Shown piece by piece: positions 6,531-6,558 of a stretch of 6,558 nt of DNA. The stretch spans positions 1 through 6,558 of the forward strand of contig CAYFJE010000061.1 in NCBI GenBank assembly GCA_964343345.1, read 5' to 3'. The notes beneath the pieces were generated by a model that worked only from the letters and a program-made list of their open reading frames with translations, had not been told where the DNA came from and did no database searches. The position numbers and the translations under genes were made by a program. Positions within the stretch are counted from its first letter, which is position 1, and each line of letters opens with the position of its first letter. The stretch is from UBA6624 sp964343345 [NCBI: uncultured bacterium] (GTDB taxonomy: Bacteria > UBP7 > UBA6624).

Positions 6531-6558
6531 CAAATTCTCCTTTGAACTATCTCCCTGA
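6530..6558 (-). CDS. Possible 3' tail of an upstream operon gene
   Basis: On the minus strand, the frame ending in TGA at 6532-6530 reads R-E-I-V-Q-R-R-I-stop from the window edge. Its stop would overlap the ATG of the DsbA-like lipoprotein gene by one base (TGATG), a common junction in operons and like the ATGA junctions further along. Only eight codons are visible, and another frame also has a stop (TAG) here, so the gene's existence is a guess and nothing can be said of its product. Confidence 0.25.
6537..6542 (-). promoter_or_regulatory. Ribosome binding site that decides the start of the DsbA-like lipoprotein gene
   Basis: AAGGAG on the minus strand sits six bases before ATG 6530-6528 but only three bases before an in-frame TTG at 6533-6531. 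The spacing favours the ATG, giving a protein that starts M-K-N-Y rather than M-M-K-N-Y. The reading frame stays open to the window edge upstream, but the lipoprotein signal directly after the ATG argues against a longer protein. Confidence 0.75.

Noticed and set aside
6531-6533. TTG as start of the DsbA-like lipoprotein gene
   Set aside because: The AAGGAG would be only three bases away; the adjacent ATG has a six-base spacing and gives a normal lipoprotein signal.
1-6558. CRISPR array, insertion sequence, tRNA or long repeats
   Set aside because: No regularly spaced repeats, transposase-like frames, terminal inverted repeats or cloverleaf-like segments were seen, and coding sequence fills nearly the whole window.

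Overview
The whole window reads as one run of co-directional genes on the minus strand. No gene on the plus strand is supported, and no intergenic gap exceeds about 40 bases. In transcription order (high to low coordinates) it holds: a possible tail of an upstream gene; a lipoprotein with thioredoxin/DsbA-like domains; a secreted von Willebrand A (vWA) protein that also carries a BsuPI-like domain; a small single-pass membrane protein; a cytosolic class-V PLP-dependent enzyme resembling isopenicillin-N epimerase (CefD); an unusually long type II secretion/type IV pilin-like pseudopilin; and the first 111 codons of a lipoprotein with an Ig-like domain, cut by the window edge at base 1. Two junctions are 4-base ATGA overlaps, one possible junction is TGATG, and two others are gaps of 6 and 11 bases. 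This is strong support for an operon. Only the pseudopilin has a larger leader (37 bases) and a full GGAGGT ribosome binding site of its own.

The host looks like a fairly AT-rich, Gram-negative-type bacterium. Two proteins carry lipoprotein signal peptides, one is a GspG-like pseudopilin with a prepilin peptidase site, and DsbA-like and Ig-like periplasmic or surface modules are present. The last Ig-like type is common in Myxococcota/Bdellovibrionota-like and related uncultured lineages, but the sequence does not fix the taxonomy. There are no rRNA or tRNA genes, CRISPR arrays, insertion sequences or long repeats.

Except for the PLP enzyme, every recognisable product is predicted to be exported or membrane-anchored. 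The exported products have even numbers of cysteines available for disulfides (pseudopilin 6, vWA protein 4, membrane protein 2 outside the membrane segment, partial lipoprotein 4 besides the lipid-anchored one). The first gene encodes a probable thiol oxidoreductase with three thioredoxin folds. My inference is a cell-envelope or surface-structure module in which a dedicated disulfide-handling lipoprotein is made together with its candidate client proteins. The role of the PLP enzyme in this set is unexplained. The sequence alone does not establish a new system; the most unusual elements are the triple-fold DsbA-like lipoprotein, the BsuPI-vWA fusion and the 339-residue pseudopilin.
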